From: VAZQ01 sp034669045
GTDB lineage: Bacteria; Pseudomonadota; Alphaproteobacteria; Rhizobiales; Xanthobacteraceae
Assembly (NCBI GenBank): GCA_034669045.1
Contig: JAXDOD010000062.1
Coordinates: 118,556-182,555 of the forward strand
Direction: 5' to 3'
Length of the DNA stretch: 64,000 nt
Shown here: positions 17,392-26,036 of the stretch, piece by piece
Position numbering within the stretch: the first letter of the stretch is position 1
Layout of the letters: every line of letters begins with the position of its first letter
Translations under genes and position numbers: made by a program
Notes under the pieces: generated by a model
Told to the model about the DNA's origin: nothing
The model's input: the letters and a program-made list of their open reading frames with translations, nothing else
Databases searched by the model: none

Positions 17392-18144
17392 TTGCGTGAC
17401 GGCGCCTCGGGCGGATCAGCAAAATCTTTGATCGCGGATCTCTACGTCCAGTATGGCTGCGGTCTTTGCGCGCCCGACGGCTGGCTGAATTTTGACGTCT
17501 CGCCGCGGCTCAGGCTGGAGCGCGTGGCGGGTCTGCGCATGCTGCTGCGGGGAAGTGTCGGGCTCCTGTTTCCAGCCAACGCGAGACCCGGCGACATCGT
17601 CCGGGGTTTGCCGGTCGCCGACGGGACTGTCCGCGGGGTCTATTGCAGTCACGTGCTGGAGCATGTGCCGCGCAATGATGTGGCGGCGGCGCTCCGCAAC
17701 ACGCACCGGATGCTCGCGGCGGGCGGACTGTTTCGCCTCGTCGTGCCGGATTTGCGCTGGCGGGCGGCGCAATACCTGAACTCGGCCGAACGGCACGATC
17801 CGCAGGCGGCGGATGCCCTGATGGACGCTTGCTTGTTGGGAACGAGGCAAAGATCAAAGACCCTGATGGCGTCGCTGCGCAGCCGGTTCGGGAGGAGCGC
17901 GCACGCGTGGATGTATGATTTTGCAGCGCTCAAGGGCTTGCTGGAACAGGCCGGCTTCGACGGCGTGCGCCGCTGCGAGTTCGGCGATTGTCGTGATCCA
18001 ATGTTCGCGCGGGTGGAGGAAGAAGACCGATTTATCGATTCCGGCGAACGCGAACTTGCCATCGAGGCGGTCAAGCCAGGCACCGGCGCGCCGGCGCGCG
18101 CGCTCGCCGCGGAACGATTGCAGACTGACGATTGTCGAAGATGA
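17392..18144 (+). CDS. SAM-dependent methyltransferase (type 11-like)
   Basis: The protein is up to 250 residues. The frame opens at a TTG (17392), and other non-ATG starts, such as the TTG at 17429 before IADLYVQYGCG, are possible. It resembles the group of predicted sugar methyltransferases with a Gly/Cys-rich first strand (YGCGLCAPDGWLNFDVSP) and a conserved SHVLEHVPRNDVAAALRN, then GGLFRLVVPDL. The usual GxGxG loop is degenerate. A sugar or lipid acceptor is likely from context. Confidence 0.7.
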   Translation: MRDGASGGSAKSLIADLYVQYGCGLCAPDGWLNFDVSPRLRLERVAGLRMLLRGSVGLLFPANARPGDIVRGLPVADGTVRGVYCSHVLEHVPRNDVAAALRNTHRMLAAGGLFRLVVPDLRWRAAQYLNSAERHDPQAADALMDACLLGTRQRSKTLMASLRSRFGRSAHAWMYDFAALKGLLEQAGFDGVRRCEFGDCRDPMFARVEEEDRFIDSGERELAIEAVKPGTGAPARALAAERLQTDDCRR

Positions 18145-19103
18145 CGAATTGTTCAGGCTCGGCATTCGGAAAGAAGGCGGTTGGATTCGATCGCCCCACC
18201 CAGCTTCCGCGGACGGAAGAGGAACACCGCCAGTGGCAGGCGGCCAACAAGGCGTGGTGGGAATCCGCGCCGATGCGCTACGACTGGCGCGACGAACTGG
18301 CGCAAGAAGCCGGCAGCGAAGCCTATTTCAGGGAGATCGATCGCCGGTTCTTTGCGTCCGCGCGAACGTTCCTGCCTTGGCGGCGGATCCCTTTCGACAC
18401 TCTCATTCCATTCGACGAGCTTGGCGACAAGGACGTGCTCGAAATCGGGGTGGGGCAGGGGTCGCATGCACAGCTCCTGGCATCGCATAGCCGATCGTTC
18501 GTCGGCATCGATCTGACGAACGCCGCCGCCGCAATGACCGAACAGCGTTTCCGGCTGTTCAACCTTCCGGGAACCGTGCTGCAGATGGATGCCGAGCGCA
18601 TGGAATTTTCGGCGGACAGCTTCGATTATGTTTGGAGCTGGGGGGTCATCCATGTCTCCGCCGACACCCAGCGGGCGCTGGCGGAGATGCATCGGGTTTT
18701 GCGCCCCGGCGGACGATGCACGGTCATGGTCTATTACCGCTCCTGGTGGAACTATCATGTTTCCGGGTTTCTGCGGGGCGTGTTCCTGCGACAATGGCGC
18801 AAGCTCGGCAGCCTGCATCATGTCAGCCAGAGCGGCTCGGACGGCGCTATTGCGCGCTACTACAAACCGGCCGAATGGCAAGCCGCGACCTGCAGCTTGT
18901 TCGCGCTGGAATCCGTGCGAATCTACGGCCTGAAGAGCGATGTCGTGCCGCTGCCGCACGGTCGCCTCAAGCGATTTGTGATGGACCTCATCCCCGACCC
19001 GCTCGCACGATTTTTGACGAGCCGTTTGCGGATGGGTTCGCTGCTGGTCGCGCATATGCGCAAGCCCGAAGGCGCAATCATGACGTCGTCGGTCACCGGC
19101 TGA
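18141..19103 (+). CDS. Class I SAM-dependent methyltransferase
   Basis: The protein is 320 residues from the ATG at 18141, overlapping the previous gene by four bases; a TTG at 18132 is also in frame. SAM motif I is DVLEIGVGQG (98-107), then acidic FVGIDLT, and motif IV-like YVWSWGVIHVSAD. The domain is followed by a C-terminal helical part. It is probably a decorating or accessory enzyme of the polysaccharide. Confidence 0.8.
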   Translation: MTNCSGSAFGKKAVGFDRPTQLPRTEEEHRQWQAANKAWWESAPMRYDWRDELAQEAGSEAYFREIDRRFFASARTFLPWRRIPFDTLIPFDELGDKDVLEIGVGQGSHAQLLASHSRSFVGIDLTNAAAAMTEQRFRLFNLPGTVLQMDAERMEFSADSFDYVWSWGVIHVSADTQRALAEMHRVLRPGGRCTVMVYYRSWWNYHVSGFLRGVFLRQWRKLGSLHHVSQSGSDGAIARYYKPAEWQAATCSLFALESVRIYGLKSDVVPLPHGRLKRFVMDLIPDPLARFLTSRLRMGSLLVAHMRKPEGAIMTSSVTG

Positions 19104-19112
19104 CGAAGCCTA

Positions 19113-20942
19113 ATGTGCGGCATCGCCGGAATCTACGCCTACCACTACGCGGCAAATCCTGTCGACGTCGCGGAGCTGCAGAAGATCCGCGATCACATGA
19201 CCGCGCGCGGGCCGGATGGCGTAGGCGAGTGGCGGTCGCAGGACGGCCGCGTCGGCTTCGGCCACCGCCGGCTCGCGATCATCGATTTGTCGGAACGCGG
19301 CGCCCAGCCGATGGCGAGCGCGGACGGCAAGACCGTCATCACCTTCAATGGCGAGATCTACAATTACAAGGCGTTGCGCTCAGAGCTGGAATCGAAAGGC
19401 TACGTCTTCCGGACGCAATCGGATACCGAAGTCCTGCTGCATCTCTATGCCGCCAAGGGCGCGGCGATGGTGCACGAGCTACGCGGAATGTTCGCCTTCG
19501 GACTTTGGGATTTGGAAAAGCGCGGCCTGTTGCTCGCGCGCGATCCCTACGGGATCAAACCGCTCTACTATGCCGACGACGGGTGGACGATTCGGTTCGC
19601 GTCGCAGGTCAAGGCGCTGGTCGCCGGGGGAAAGGTCTCGCTCGATCCGGAGCCGGCCGGATGGGCAGGCTTCCTGCTGTTCGGCAGCGTTCCCGAGCCG
19701 TACACGATCTATCAGGAAATCCGCGCGCTCCCGGCCGGCACGACGCTGTGGATCGATGCGCGAGGGCCGCTGGAGCCGCGGCGCTATTTTGCCGTCTCGC
19801 AAGCGTTCGCGGCCGCGGAGCCGCGGACGGGGGGCCCGCCGCAGGACGTCGGAGATCGTGTGCGGGACGCGCTGCGCGACAGCGTCCGCCATCATCTCGT
19901 GGCGGATGTGCCGGTCGGAATATTTCTGTCTGCCGGCATCGATTCCGGTTCGCTGCTCGGGCTCATGCGCGAGGTTGGACAACAGGATATCCACTCCATC
20001 ACGCTCACCTACGAAGATTTTCGCGGCCAACACCAGGACGAAGCACCCTTGGCAAAGATGGTCGCGGCGCATTACGGCAGCAGGCATACCACGCGGGTCG
20101 TACCGGAGGCGGAATTCCGCGCCGATCTGCCGAAGATCTTCGCCGCCATGGACCAGCCGACCATCGACGGCATCAATACCTGGTTCGTCAGCAAGGCGGC
20201 GCGCGAACTGGGTCTCAAGGCGGCGATCTCCGGTCTCGGCGGCGATGAACTGTTCGGCGGCTACCCGTCGTTCAATGACGTTCCCCGCTGGGTGCGATGG
20301 GGCGCGCTCCCGTCGCGCGTTCCGCTGTTGGGCGAGGCCTTTCGGCATCTGATCACCGGACTGCGCCGGCTCGCGCCGGACATCCACCCGAAGATGGCCG
20401 GGCTGGTCAAATTCACGCGGTCCTATGCGGGGGCCTATCTGTTGCGTCGCGGCGTGTTCATGCCCTGGGAGCTTGGCGGCCTCATGGACCCCAAGTTCAT
20501 GGCTGAGGGCCTGCGCCGCCTCGATCCGCTCGGCGTGATCGAGGCGGCGTTGCGGCCCGAGCCGCGCAATGCATTTGGCAAAGTGGCCGCGCTGGAGGCA
20601 GGGCTCTATATGCGCAATCAGCTTCTGCGCGACACCGATTGGGCCAGCATGGCGCACTCGCTGGAGGTGCGCGTCCCACTGGTCGATGTGCGCCTGCTGC
20701 AAGAGGTCGCGCCGCTCACCGCATCGCTGGCGCCTGGTGCCGGAAAGCGCCTGCTGGCGGCCAGCCCGAAAACGGCATTGCCAGCCGCGGTCGTCGAGCG
20801 CGCCAAGACCGGGTTCAGCACACCGATCAAGGATTGGCTGCAGCGCGACCACCACCTGCAGCGATGGCAGGGCGTACCGCAATTGACCGTCGCCAGATGT
20901 CCATGGGCGCGCCGCTGGGCCTATCAGTTGGCGGCGGCATAG
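19113..20942 (+). CDS. asnB: Asparagine synthase (glutamine-hydrolysing)-like amidotransferase
   Basis: The protein is 609 residues, full length for AsnB. The class II glutaminase domain starts with catalytic Cys2 (MCGIAGIY) and has RGPDG and ITFNGEIYNY. The synthetase domain has the ATP PP-loop SAGIDSG (about 272-278, Ala in place of the usual Gly), then SGLGGDELFGGYPSF. In polysaccharide loci such enzymes often amidate uronic acids or other carboxylates rather than make asparagine. That is likely here but not proven. Confidence 0.87.
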   Translation: MCGIAGIYAYHYAANPVDVAELQKIRDHMTARGPDGVGEWRSQDGRVGFGHRRLAIIDLSERGAQPMASADGKTVITFNGEIYNYKALRSELESKGYVFRTQSDTEVLLHLYAAKGAAMVHELRGMFAFGLWDLEKRGLLLARDPYGIKPLYYADDGWTIRFASQVKALVAGGKVSLDPEPAGWAGFLLFGSVPEPYTIYQEIRALPAGTTLWIDARGPLEPRRYFAVSQAFAAAEPRTGGPPQDVGDRVRDALRDSVRHHLVADVPVGIFLSAGIDSGSLLGLMREVGQQDIHSITLTYEDFRGQHQDEAPLAKMVAAHYGSRHTTRVVPEAEFRADLPKIFAAMDQPTIDGINTWFVSKAARELGLKAAISGLGGDELFGGYPSFNDVPRWVRWGALPSRVPLLGEAFRHLITGLRRLAPDIHPKMAGLVKFTRSYAGAYLLRRGVFMPWELGGLMDPKFMAEGLRRLDPLGVIEAALRPEPRNAFGKVAALEAGLYMRNQLLRDTDWASMAHSLEVRVPLVDVRLLQEVAPLTASLAPGAGKRLLAASPKTALPAAVVERAKTGFSTPIKDWLQRDHHLQRWQGVPQLTVARCPWARRWAYQLAAA

Positions 20943-20954
20943 GCGCGCGGCCAG

Positions 20955-22055
20955 ATGAATGTATTAGCGCTGGTAACCGACGCCTTCGGTGGCTTCGGTG
21001 GCATCGCGCAGTACAACCGGGCTCTGCTCACTGCGCTCGCGCAGTGCGTGGATAGAGGCCATATCGTGGTCTTGCCGCGCTTTGGACAGGCCGACCGGTC
21101 CGAGCTGCCGCCCGCGGTGCGGCAGCTCAAGGCGAGAGGGAGCAAGCTCGGATATTCGATCGGCGCATTTTGCGCCGCGGTGGCCGAAGGGCCCTTCGAC
21201 GTGGTGTTTTGCGGGCATCTCCATATGGCGCCGCTCGGCGCCATCATTGCGCGATTTCTGCGCGTGCCGCTGTGGCTTCAACTGCATGGCATCGAAGCCT
21301 GGAACTCGATCACCAGAACACAGCGATGGGCGGCAGAGCATGCGAGCCTGATCACCTCCGTCAGCCGCCATACGCGGCGGCGATTTTTGCGTTTCGACGG
21401 CGGCGATCCAGCCCGGGTTCGCGTGCTTCCCAATGTGGTGGACAACCGTTTCGCGGCCGGGCCGCGGCCGGCCCACCTGCTCGAGCGGCATCATCTGCGG
21501 GGCAAGAGGATCCTGCTGACGGTCGGCCGGCTCGCTGCCGACGAGCGCCGCAAGGGGCACGACACCGTGATCCGGGCGCTGCCCGCGATCATCAAGGCGT
21601 GCCCCGACCTCGTCTATCTTATTGCCGGGAAGGGCGACGACGAAACACGGCTGGCTGCATTGGCGCAGCAGCACGGCGTCGAGAACGAAGTGCTGTTTGT
21701 CGGCATGGTGGAGCAGGATGAGCTCGCGGACTACTACCGGCTGGCTGACGTTTTCGTCATGCCGAGCACGCAGGAAGGTTTCGGTATCGTATTCCTGGAA
21801 GCGGCGGCATCCGGCCTCAAAGTGATCGGCGGGAATGGCGATGGCAGCAGCGACGCGCTGGCCGATGGTGTCATCGGCTTCACCATCGATCCCGCAAATT
21901 CGGATGAGCTTATCCTCGCGATCTCGCAGGCGCTGGCTGGACACGGTCCCGACCCCGCGCAGGTTCAAAGGTTCAACAGGGAAAATTTCACCCGCCAAGT
22001 CTGCGAGCTGACGAGCTCGCATCTTCTTTGCCCGGCCGCGCGAGGCACGGCGTGA
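20955..22055 (+). CDS. GT4-family glycosyltransferase
   Basis: The protein is 366 residues with a two-domain GT-B fold. The N-terminal domain starts LALVTDAFGGFGGIAQYNR and has LQLHGIEAW. The C-terminal donor-binding domain has ILLTVGRLAADERRKGHD and the E-x7-E site in PSTQEGFGIVFLEAAASG. It is followed by the ABC permease gene with a 4-base GTGA overlap. The sugar is unknown. Confidence 0.88.
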   Translation: MNVLALVTDAFGGFGGIAQYNRALLTALAQCVDRGHIVVLPRFGQADRSELPPAVRQLKARGSKLGYSIGAFCAAVAEGPFDVVFCGHLHMAPLGAIIARFLRVPLWLQLHGIEAWNSITRTQRWAAEHASLITSVSRHTRRRFLRFDGGDPARVRVLPNVVDNRFAAGPRPAHLLERHHLRGKRILLTVGRLAADERRKGHDTVIRALPAIIKACPDLVYLIAGKGDDETRLAALAQQHGVENEVLFVGMVEQDELADYYRLADVFVMPSTQEGFGIVFLEAAASGLKVIGGNGDGSSDALADGVIGFTIDPANSDELILAISQALAGHGPDPAQVQRFNRENFTRQVCELTSSHLLCPAARGTA

Positions 22056-22942
22056 AAGATCGGACCAACGGTGCGGCAGCGGCCGCCCCGGCCCACGTGA
22101 GCGCCGCGGAAAGCTCGGCGGCGGGCGCCATGCGGCTCGTCATCGAACCGGGAATGACGGCCAAGAACTATTGGCGCGATCTCTGGCACTACCGCGAGCT
22201 CATGTATTTTTTGGCCTGGCGCGACATCGCGGTGCGCTACAAGCAGACCGTCATCGGTATCGCATGGGCGCTGATCCGGCCGGGGCTCACGATGCTGGTG
22301 TTCGTGGCGTTCCGCCGGCTTGTCGGTCTTCCGGCCGGCGACGTTCCCGATGCAATCATTGTTCTCGCGGCGGTCCTGCCCTGGCAGTTCTTTTCGAGCG
22401 CGCTCTCGGAATCCGCGAGCAGCCTGATCGGCAACGCCAACCTGGTCTCCAAGATCTACTTTCCGCGCCTCATCATTCCCTGTGCCGCCGTGGTCACCAG
22501 TCTGGTGGACTTCCTCATCACGCTCGCGCTGCTGGCGCTGCTGATGCTTTGGTATGGATTTTCGCCCGGCTGGCAGGTCATCGTGCTGCCGGTCTTTGTG
22601 CTCATGGCGTTTGGCCTCGCGCTCGGCTCGGGGCTTTTGTTTGCCGCGCTCAATGTCGAGTACCGCGACTTCCGCTACGTGGTGCCCTTCATCGTTCAAT
22701 TCGGCCTGTTTATTTCGCCGATTGCATTCAGCACGGCGGATGTTCCGGAAAAATGGCGCGCGCTTTACGCGCTGAATCCGCTTGTCGGTATCATCGACGG
22801 CTTCCGCTGGTCGCTGCTCGGCGGACGAATGCCGCTCGCTTCCGACACTTTATTGGTTTCATCGGCGGTGACGGTGTCGGTCATTGTTTTGGGAATCTGG
22901 TACTTCCGGCGGATGGAACACAGCTTCGCGGACCTGATATGA
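22052..22942 (+). CDS. wzm: ABC-2 polysaccharide export permease (Wzm-like)
   Basis: The protein is 296 residues from the GTG that overlaps the previous TGA (GTGA); the frame opens upstream at 22028. It has an amphipathic start (YWRDLWHYRELMYFLAWRD) and six membrane helices. The typical early motif VRYKQTVIGIAWALIRP and late NPLVGIIDGFRWSLLG identify the O-antigen/teichoic-acid exporter type. It pairs with the ATPase at 23619, with a YdcF gene between them. Confidence 0.9.
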   Translation: MKDRTNGAAAAAPAHVSAAESSAAGAMRLVIEPGMTAKNYWRDLWHYRELMYFLAWRDIAVRYKQTVIGIAWALIRPGLTMLVFVAFRRLVGLPAGDVPDAIIVLAAVLPWQFFSSALSESASSLIGNANLVSKIYFPRLIIPCAAVVTSLVDFLITLALLALLMLWYGFSPGWQVIVLPVFVLMAFGLALGSGLLFAALNVEYRDFRYVVPFIVQFGLFISPIAFSTADVPEKWRALYALNPLVGIIDGFRWSLLGGRMPLASDTLLVSSAVTVSVIVLGIWYFRRMEHSFADLI

Positions 22943-23610
22943 CCGCCTCCTCCGAGCGCGGAGCGATGCCCGTTCGGCGCGCTCGCCCGCGCCGGCTCCT
23001 GCTGCGCGCGACGCTGGCGGTGTTCTCGCTGACCGTCATTCTCGGTCTGGCGGCCTGGTTCGCTCGAGAGCCGTTGCTTCGCTCCGCGGCGGATTTGTGG
23101 ATCGTGTCAGACCAGGCCGTCACGGCAGATGCGGTGGCGATCTTCGGCGGCGGGCTCGAAAGCCGGCCGTTCGCAGCCGCGGAATACTACAAACAGGGGC
23201 TCGTCAAAAAGATCCTGGTCGCCGGCATCGGATCGAGTCGGGCCGAACGCCTGGGCGTGCTGCAATCGCACGTCGACAACAATCGCAGGATCCTGTTGAT
23301 GCTTGGCGTGCCGGAGACGGCAATCGAAACCTTCGGCAGCGGCCTCTCCAACAGCTACGAGGAGGCACTCGCGCTACGCGGTTGGGCGACGCGCGCCGGC
23401 GCCCGCAGCATCATCGTTCCGACGGAAATCTTCGCCGCGCGCCGCTTGCGCTGGATGTTGCACCGGGTATTTGCGGACCATGTCACCATTCGTGTCCCGG
23501 CGCTGGATCCCCTGGATTATCGTCGTGACAACTGGTGGCGGAACGAAGCGGGTCTGATCGGCTTTCAGAACGAGGTCATCAAATATGTCTATTACCGTTT
23601 CAAATATTGA
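22939..23610 (+). CDS. YdcF/SanA-family (DUF218) membrane protein
   Basis: The protein is 223 residues; its ATG overlaps the permease stop (ATGA). It has one N-terminal membrane helix at about 22-42, then the DUF218 fold: DAVAIFGGGLESRP, KILVAGIGSSRAERL, GSGLSNSYEEALALRGWA and ARSIIVPTEIFAARR. The biochemical role of the family is poorly known; members are linked to envelope carbohydrate metabolism. Its place between the two exporter subunits is unusual and suggests it works with them. Confidence 0.82.
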   Translation: MTASSERGAMPVRRARPRRLLLRATLAVFSLTVILGLAAWFAREPLLRSAADLWIVSDQAVTADAVAIFGGGLESRPFAAAEYYKQGLVKKILVAGIGSSRAERLGVLQSHVDNNRRILLMLGVPETAIETFGSGLSNSYEEALALRGWATRAGARSIIVPTEIFAARRLRWMLHRVFADHVTIRVPALDPLDYRRDNWWRNEAGLIGFQNEVIKYVYYRFKY

Positions 23611-23618
23611 CTAGCGGC

Positions 23619-24896
23619 ATGTCCGACGTCGCTATCAGAGTCGACAGCCTCGGAAAGAAATACCGTATCCGGCACCAGCGCGCCGGGCGCTACACCGCGT
23701 TGCGCGACGTCATCAGCGACAAGGTGCGCGGCATCTTTCGTCCGCGGGCACGGCCCGGGGAGCCGCCCGCGGTCGAGGATTTTTGGGCGCTCAAGGACGT
23801 CTCCTTCGAGGTCAAGCGCGGAGAAGTCATCGGCATCATCGGGCGCAACGGCGCCGGCAAATCGACGCTGCTGAAGCTGATCAGCCGCATCACCGAGCCG
23901 AACGAAGGGCGCATCGAGCTCGTGGGCCGCGTCGCCAGCATGCTCGAGGTCGGGACCGGGTTCCATCCCGAGCTGACCGGGCGAGAAAACATCTATCTCA
24001 ACGGCGCGATCCTCGGCATGCGGCACGCCGAGATCAGGCGCCGCTTCGATGACATCGTGGCGTTTTCCGATGTCGAGAAGTTTCTCGACACGCCGATCAA
24101 GCGCTTTTCCTCCGGCATGTATTTGCGGCTGGCGTTCGCGGTCGCGGCGCATCTGGAAACGGAAAATCTCATCGTCGATGAGGTGCTCGCGGTCGGCGAT
24201 GCCGAGTTCCAAAGGAAGTGTCTCGGCAAGATGTCTGAGGCCGCTCAGGGCGGACGCACGGTCCTGTTCGTGAGCCACAATATGGGGGCGATCCGCCGCT
24301 TGACGCAGCGCTGCATTCTGCTCGATCGCGGCCGGGTGAAATTGGATGCCCCGGTGCAGGAGGCCATCGAGGGCTACCTGGCACAAGCGGGGGAAGGGCT
24401 GGCGGGAGGAATTTTCGTCCGCGAGACACCGCGACCGCCGGACCGGCCGTTTTACGTCCAGCGCGTGATCACGCAACGGCAGCCGGGCGGAGAGCCCGTC
24501 AACCGGTTCGACTGCGATCATGCATTCTATATCTGCATCGAATATACCGCGAGCCGGAAGGTTCCCGGCCTGTATGGATACTTGGCCTTGCAGCGGCTCG
24601 ACGGCACGGTGATCTACGAGGGCGACAGCCGCGATGCCGGCAGCAATCCGCTCGAGGGTCTCGAGGCGGGGTGCGGCACGCTGCTCGTCAAAATTCCTCC
24701 GCGAATGCTCGGACCCGGCACCTATCAGATCATTCTCAGTTTCGCCTCTGGTCTGGATCCTTCCGGCCCGGAAGTCGACGATGCCGGGACGGTCGGCGAG
24801 TTCGGCCTGGATGATACCAGGACGCCGCGGGGCAATCATCGTCGCGGCTATCTGTCCGCGATCTTGAGCTGGGAGCGGACCGACGCCGGCGTATGA
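23619..24896 (+). CDS. wzt: ABC export ATPase with carbohydrate-binding C-terminal domain (Wzt-like)
   Basis: The protein is 425 residues from the ATG at 23619. The nucleotide-binding domain (1-250) has Walker A GRNGAGKST (75-83), signature FSSGM (163-167), Walker B LIVDEVLAVGD (184-194) and a SHN switch. About 170 further residues form a beta-rich C-terminal domain, which in Wzt proteins binds the polymer end group before export. Long length supports substrate-specific coupling to the permease. Confidence 0.92.
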   Translation: MSDVAIRVDSLGKKYRIRHQRAGRYTALRDVISDKVRGIFRPRARPGEPPAVEDFWALKDVSFEVKRGEVIGIIGRNGAGKSTLLKLISRITEPNEGRIELVGRVASMLEVGTGFHPELTGRENIYLNGAILGMRHAEIRRRFDDIVAFSDVEKFLDTPIKRFSSGMYLRLAFAVAAHLETENLIVDEVLAVGDAEFQRKCLGKMSEAAQGGRTVLFVSHNMGAIRRLTQRCILLDRGRVKLDAPVQEAIEGYLAQAGEGLAGGIFVRETPRPPDRPFYVQRVITQRQPGGEPVNRFDCDHAFYICIEYTASRKVPGLYGYLALQRLDGTVIYEGDSRDAGSNPLEGLEAGCGTLLVKIPPRMLGPGTYQIILSFASGLDPSGPEVDDAGTVGEFGLDDTRTPRGNHRRGYLSAILSWERTDAGV

Positions 24897-26029
24897 CAAC
24901 GCGCCTCTACAGCATCTGTCACGCCACGCCGTTAATGGTGATTCAGCATCTGCGCCGGCATCTTCGACTGCCGGCGGCTCGGGAGTTCTTGTTGTGGCAT
25001 CCCCTTGGGCTCGTTCCGGCGATGGACAGCTTCATGCGGCAGACCATTGCTGACGCCGGCTTCGCCGACACGTTGGATATCCGTGATTTCGAGTCGCTAA
25101 AACCTCGGACGCATGGAGCAGCGACGTGGCTGCTTGAGTCGGCGCGGCGGTTGCGAAAGGACGCGATCACGGTACGGCGCTGGATGACAAAAAACCGGAT
25201 CTCGGAAGATGACGTGGAGCTGTGGACCGAGGACCCCATTCATTTCAATACGCTGTTTGCAAAAGCGTTGCTGCCGAATGCGCGTCACGTGAAATTTCCG
25301 CATTGCTTCTATCTGGAGGATGCGGACACGATCAATTACATGGCGCGGCTGGAAGCGCCGTGGATCAATGCTTCATGGCCGAAGAAAATCCTCTATTGGC
25401 CCTGGCTGCGCATGGTGTCCGGCGTCGACCTCGCGCATCGATGCGTCTTCGATCGTGGTTACACTTTCGATCAGCCGAGTGCCTGGACGAAAAGCAGCAT
25501 CGACGTATCCAACCTCATTTCCATCGACGCCTTTCGCGACACGTTTGAAACGCTGCCTCGCGTGCTCCGGGACGAGGTTGAAAGCCAACTGCTGCCGATC
25601 CGCGCCGGTCGCAAGCCCTTGGTCCTGCTGCTGCTCTTCGCACTTGGTCCGGAGATTCGGCAGCACTATCAGAATTGCATTTCACGGATATTGGCGGAGC
25701 ACGCCGACGAACTGAAATCGTGCACATTTGCGGTCAAGGCTCACCCGTCGACGCAAGGTCGCGAGGAAGAACTCTTCTTCGATTGGCTCAATGTGAAGAT
25801 GCCGGGGCGGGTTTTTCCGATCCGAAGCGGTTTGAATCTCGAATTCCTGCTGCCCGAGCTGCGCCCGGACTACGTGTGGGCCGGGCCATGCGGGGCGTTG
25901 CCGATCGTGCGGCGTCTCAAGAGCGGGCGCCCGATCGCATTGCGGGAGATTACCGACTGTTTCGTCAAAGGCTATCCGACCGAGCGGGCAGCCTACGACG
26001 TCATCCTTCGCGACATTGAAGTCTGGTAG
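24893..26029 (+). CDS. Polysialyltransferase-like glycosyltransferase
   Basis: The protein is 378 residues; its ATG overlaps the stop of the ATPase. It has the look of the capsule polysialyltransferase family: a long helical N-terminal domain, a Lys-His-Pro block in TFAVKAHPST and a C-terminal loop AGPCGALPIVRRLKSG. It comes just before the nonulosonic-acid genes, so it may transfer that acid. The call is from pattern only and is less certain than for the other transferases; a cryptic GT-B enzyme is an alternative. Confidence 0.6.
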   Translation: MTTRLYSICHATPLMVIQHLRRHLRLPAAREFLLWHPLGLVPAMDSFMRQTIADAGFADTLDIRDFESLKPRTHGAATWLLESARRLRKDAITVRRWMTKNRISEDDVELWTEDPIHFNTLFAKALLPNARHVKFPHCFYLEDADTINYMARLEAPWINASWPKKILYWPWLRMVSGVDLAHRCVFDRGYTFDQPSAWTKSSIDVSNLISIDAFRDTFETLPRVLRDEVESQLLPIRAGRKPLVLLLLFALGPEIRQHYQNCISRILAEHADELKSCTFAVKAHPSTQGREEELFFDWLNVKMPGRVFPIRSGLNLEFLLPELRPDYVWAGPCGALPIVRRLKSGRPIALREITDCFVKGYPTERAAYDVILRDIEVW

Positions 26030-26036
26030 GGCGCCG

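Noticed and set aside
18632..20248. 538-codon plus-strand frame across two genes
   Set aside because: It reads through the methyltransferase and AsnB genes in a wrong frame; both real proteins have clear motifs.
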